This document shows positions 56,346 to 58,498 of a stretch of DNA of 58,498 bases, piece by piece. The stretch lies in assembly GCA_947259195.1 (NCBI GenBank), contig CAMYLC010000050.1, forward strand, positions 1 to 58,498. Direction: 5' to 3'. A program made the translations under genes and the position numbers. The DNA comes from Thermoanaerobaculia bacterium (lineage in GTDB: Bacteria; Acidobacteriota; Thermoanaerobaculia; Multivoradales; JAHEKO01). The notes beneath the pieces are model-generated. The model saw nothing but the letters and a program-made list of their open reading frames with translations, ran no database searches and was not told where the DNA came from. Every line of letters starts with the position of its first letter. Within the stretch, counting starts at the first letter, position 1.

Positions 56346-58498
56346 CTAGTCAGTCTGTGGGGTCTCTCGTCGGTTCGAAGAGGGCTCGCTCAACTCGATG
56401 AGCACGATGTCGGAATCCTCGGTCAGGCGGTCGAAGACGATGTGAGTTCCGTCTGGTGTGAGGTCGAAAGTCCGCATCGTGGCCGTCGAATCGAGTTGGG
56501 TCAGCTGACGGCTCTCCAGCGTAGTGAGATCGAGCAGCCAGAAATCTTGGGTAAGCCCGAAGCCCCGCATGTAGACGAGTCCGGTACCGTCCGGAAGGAA
56601 GCGCGTGCGCTCGCCGGCTCGGAAGACCTCGATTTCGGGTAACTCGACCGGCTTTCCATCGGGGTTGACGGCTAATAGCGGTGAGACCACATTGACCTGC
56701 GGGCCGGCGTAAACGATGAGATTCCCGTCAGGCGACCACGCCGGATTCGTTGCCTCTCCATCGGCGATTCGTTCCGGTGCGCCGCCGTCCACAGGGATCT
56801 TGAAAAGACCCGGTTCGCCAGCTTCGCTTCCCCCCGCGACGATCCACCGCCCGTCCGGTGACCATGCTGCTGCACCGCGGACGTCTACCGCCTTCGATAG
56901 CGCCCTGAGTTGTGCGCCGTCCGCGCTGAGAACGCTCAGGTGCCATCCGTCATCGCGTCGCAGTACCAGTGCGACGGACTCGCCGTCGGGCGAAACCGCC
57001 GCCGGTTGGAGCAGCGCCGTCTCGCTACCCCGCCAGATTTCCTGGACCTTGCCGTCGTCGTAGCGCCACAGCCCATCGCCGCTTCCCAGCGATGACAGAT
57101 AGAACAGTGACGAGCCACCGAAGCGCGGTGCGAGGGCTCGCGTTGTGGATAGGTCGGCAAAAGGCTCGACAGCGCTCTCGGTCGCTGGGTGATCGAGGAT
57201 CGGCACACTCCACAGGCTTGCTCGAGGATCCTGGACAGTTGCTACCAAACGGCGCCCGTCGGCACTGGCCGCCACCGAGGCGTACTGTTCCAACCCGACG
57301 CTCGCCCGGCGGGAAATCCCGGTTTCCACGTCCACCGCCCACAACCACGGCCCGGCGCCGTCCGCATCGCGCGCGCTGTAGAGCACGGTCCTCTCATCGA
57401 TCGGTGTCGGATATCGCACGTTGAGCTGCCGCCATGTCAGTTGCTCCAATCCCTCGCCGTCCGCGCGCACGCGCCAAAGGTCCATTTCTAGGGTTATCGG
57501 TCGGCCGCGCACGACGTAGATCGACTCTCCGTCGACCGACCATGTCGGATAGTGCTGGTGTGTTCCCGCAGGTGGCTCGAGGATTAGTTGAGCATTCGCC
57601 CCGTTGCGGTCAGCGACATAGAGCGGGTCACCCGCGAGGCGCTCGTGATAGACGATGCGCTCGCCGTCAGGTGACCAATCCACGTTGACGACGTCTTGGC
57701 CGAGGAAGTTGCGGATCGGCCCACCCAGCAGGGGAACCGATCGCAGCCTTTGCCACGGGCCGCCGCCAAGCCAGATCTCCGAGCCGTCGCTGTTGAATCC
57801 GACGCTGCGCACCGGTGCGCGGGCGTCCTCCACGATGGACTCGTCCGCGCCGGATGCCAGTTTGCGGAACTCACCAGTTCCCAGTTGACCGACGAAGACT
57901 TCGAACGGCCCGTCTCGATCGGAGACAAAAGCGACAAATCTGCCGTCTGGCGAGATTGCGGCGTCGAACTCGGACCCAGCGAAATCGGTGACCTTGCTGA
58001 ATCTGGCGGCGGCCAAGGGGTTGTCGCCGCTTAATTCCGACGGGCTGTGTGGCGGCGTGAAGATAGGCAGGAGTGCGGCTATCAGGCTGGCGATCAGGGC
58101 GACTGCCAGGACCGTGATGGCGACCTTGTAGCCGAGGGTCGACCCGTCGGCGGTAGGTGTCGAGGGCTCCGAGTCCTCGAACTCGATCCGCGCATCGGCA
58201 ATGTGATGCAGTCGATTGCGCGGGTCCTTGGCGAGGCAGCGTTGCAGCAGGCGCCTCACGGTCGGGGGTGTGTCGGCTGGAAGACGTCCCCAGTCCGGCT
58301 CGGTGTGCAGAATGGCACCGATCGAATCGGACGCCGTAGCACCGCCGAACAACATTCTTCCCGTCAGACATTCCCAGAGCACACAACCGAATGACCAGAT
58401 GTCGCTGCGCTCGTCGACGTTCTGGCCGCGCGCCTGCTCCGGGCTCATATAGGCGGCCGTGCCGAGGATGATCCCCGGTTGGGTCATCTGGGCGGTAA
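56346..58498 (-). CDS. Ser/Thr protein kinase with TolB/PD40 repeats (N-terminus outside the window)
   Basis: At least 717 codons are present; the frame runs off the right edge, so the start, ATP-binding lobe and catalytic loop are not seen. The visible kinase part has the activation-segment end GIILGTAAYMSPEQARG, then DERSDIWSFGCVLWECLTGR and RCLAKDPRNRLHHIADA. One membrane helix follows (VAITVLAVALIASLIAALLP). The rest (about 540 residues) is a periplasmic beta-propeller of PD40/TolB units (DAAISPDGRFVAFVSDRDG, DWSPDGERIVYHER, AWSPDGRWIVAGG, AWSPDGNLIVYAG). This fusion is frequent in Acidobacteriota and probably links an outer signal to cytoplasmic phosphorylation. Confidence 0.92.
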   Translation of the reverse strand, partial: TAQMTQPGIILGTAAYMSPEQARGQNVDERSDIWSFGCVLWECLTGRMLFGGATASDSIGAILHTEPDWGRLPADTPPTVRRLLQRCLAKDPRNRLHHIADARIEFEDSEPSTPTADGSTLGYKVAITVLAVALIASLIAALLPIFTPPHSPSELSGDNPLAAARFSKVTDFAGSEFDAAISPDGRFVAFVSDRDGPFEVFVGQLGTGEFRKLASGADESIVEDARAPVRSVGFNSDGSEIWLGGGPWQRLRSVPLLGGPIRNFLGQDVVNVDWSPDGERIVYHERLAGDPLYVADRNGANAQLILEPPAGTHQHYPTWSVDGESIYVVRGRPITLEMDLWRVRADGEGLEQLTWRQLNVRYPTPIDERTVLYSARDADGAGPWLWAVDVETGISRRASVGLEQYASVAASADGRRLVATVQDPRASLWSVPILDHPATESAVEPFADLSTTRALAPRFGGSSLFYLSSLGSGDGLWRYDDGKVQEIWRGSETALLQPAAVSPDGESVALVLRRDDGWHLSVLSADGAQLRALSKAVDVRGAAAWSPDGRWIVAGGSEAGEPGLFKIPVDGGAPERIADGEATNPAWSPDGNLIVYAGPQVNVVSPLLAVNPDGKPVELPEIEVFRAGERTRFLPDGTGLVYMRGFGLTQDFWLLDLTTLESRQLTQLDSTATMRTFDLTPDGTHIVFDRLTEDSDIVLIELSEPSSNRRETPQTD

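Overview
This 58.5 kb window is high-GC bacterial chromosome. No phage, plasmid, integrase or transposase genes are visible. Gene content fits a Gram-negative, heterotrophic soil- or sediment-type bacterium, and Acidobacteriota (Thermoanaerobaculia-like) is my best guess. The main reasons are the eukaryote-like Ser/Thr kinase fused to TolB/PD40 repeats at the right edge, the ECF sigma / anti-sigma / DUF4097 cluster, and the many small exported proteins and lipoproteins. This is inference from gene families; there is no rRNA or ribosomal marker to confirm it.

Left part (1-19.7 kb), + and - genes mixed: a DUF2892 membrane protein, tRNA-Ser(UGA), rsgA, a DUF3224 protein, two adjacent exported proteins (one DUF4197), an FmdB zinc ribbon, a DUF2807 lipoprotein gene broken by an in-frame TAG, an Xre-type regulator with a membrane protein, katG, a two-subunit class I CoA-transferase (GctAB/IpdAB-like), an MFS exporter preceded by a coupled 40-aa ORF, a higBA toxin-antitoxin operon with a clear promoter/operator, an HMG-CoA-synthase-family enzyme, an exported ankyrin protein and a penicillin-acylase-family Ntn hydrolase. 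Intergenic gaps carry two families of dispersed imperfect repeats.

Middle part (19.7-38 kb): a very large cyclic beta-1,2-glucan synthase (NdvB/ChvB type) on the - strand, split into two reading frames; a strip of gene fragments (28.5-29.2 kb); and a compact + strand glycan-modification cluster (29.25-34.1 kb). The cluster encodes a methyltransferase, an epimerase, a sulfotransferase, a GT2-like transferase and a homologue of plant reversibly glycosylated polypeptide / UDP-arabinopyranose mutase. After it come a decayed serine-hydrolase gene, a small exported protein and a frameshifted secreted protein.

Right part (38.6-58.5 kb): a giant exported pullulanase (X25 x2, PUD x3, GH13, C-terminal FIMAH-like helices), a flavin reductase, ferredoxin-NADP reductase, a pectate-lyase-superfamily lipoprotein, an ECF sigma factor translationally coupled to a membrane VWA/DUF3520 protein, aquaporin Z, an internally deleted FAD-oxidase relic, an LCAT-like lipoprotein hydrolase, a second ECF sigma / zinc anti-sigma / DUF4097 x2 operon ending in tandem hairpins, and a kinase-TolB gene cut by the window edge.

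A striking overall property is the number of disrupted genes and fragments (at least eight), some of which duplicate pieces of genes found elsewhere in the same window. They may reflect real local decay and recombination, sequencing/assembly error, or both.
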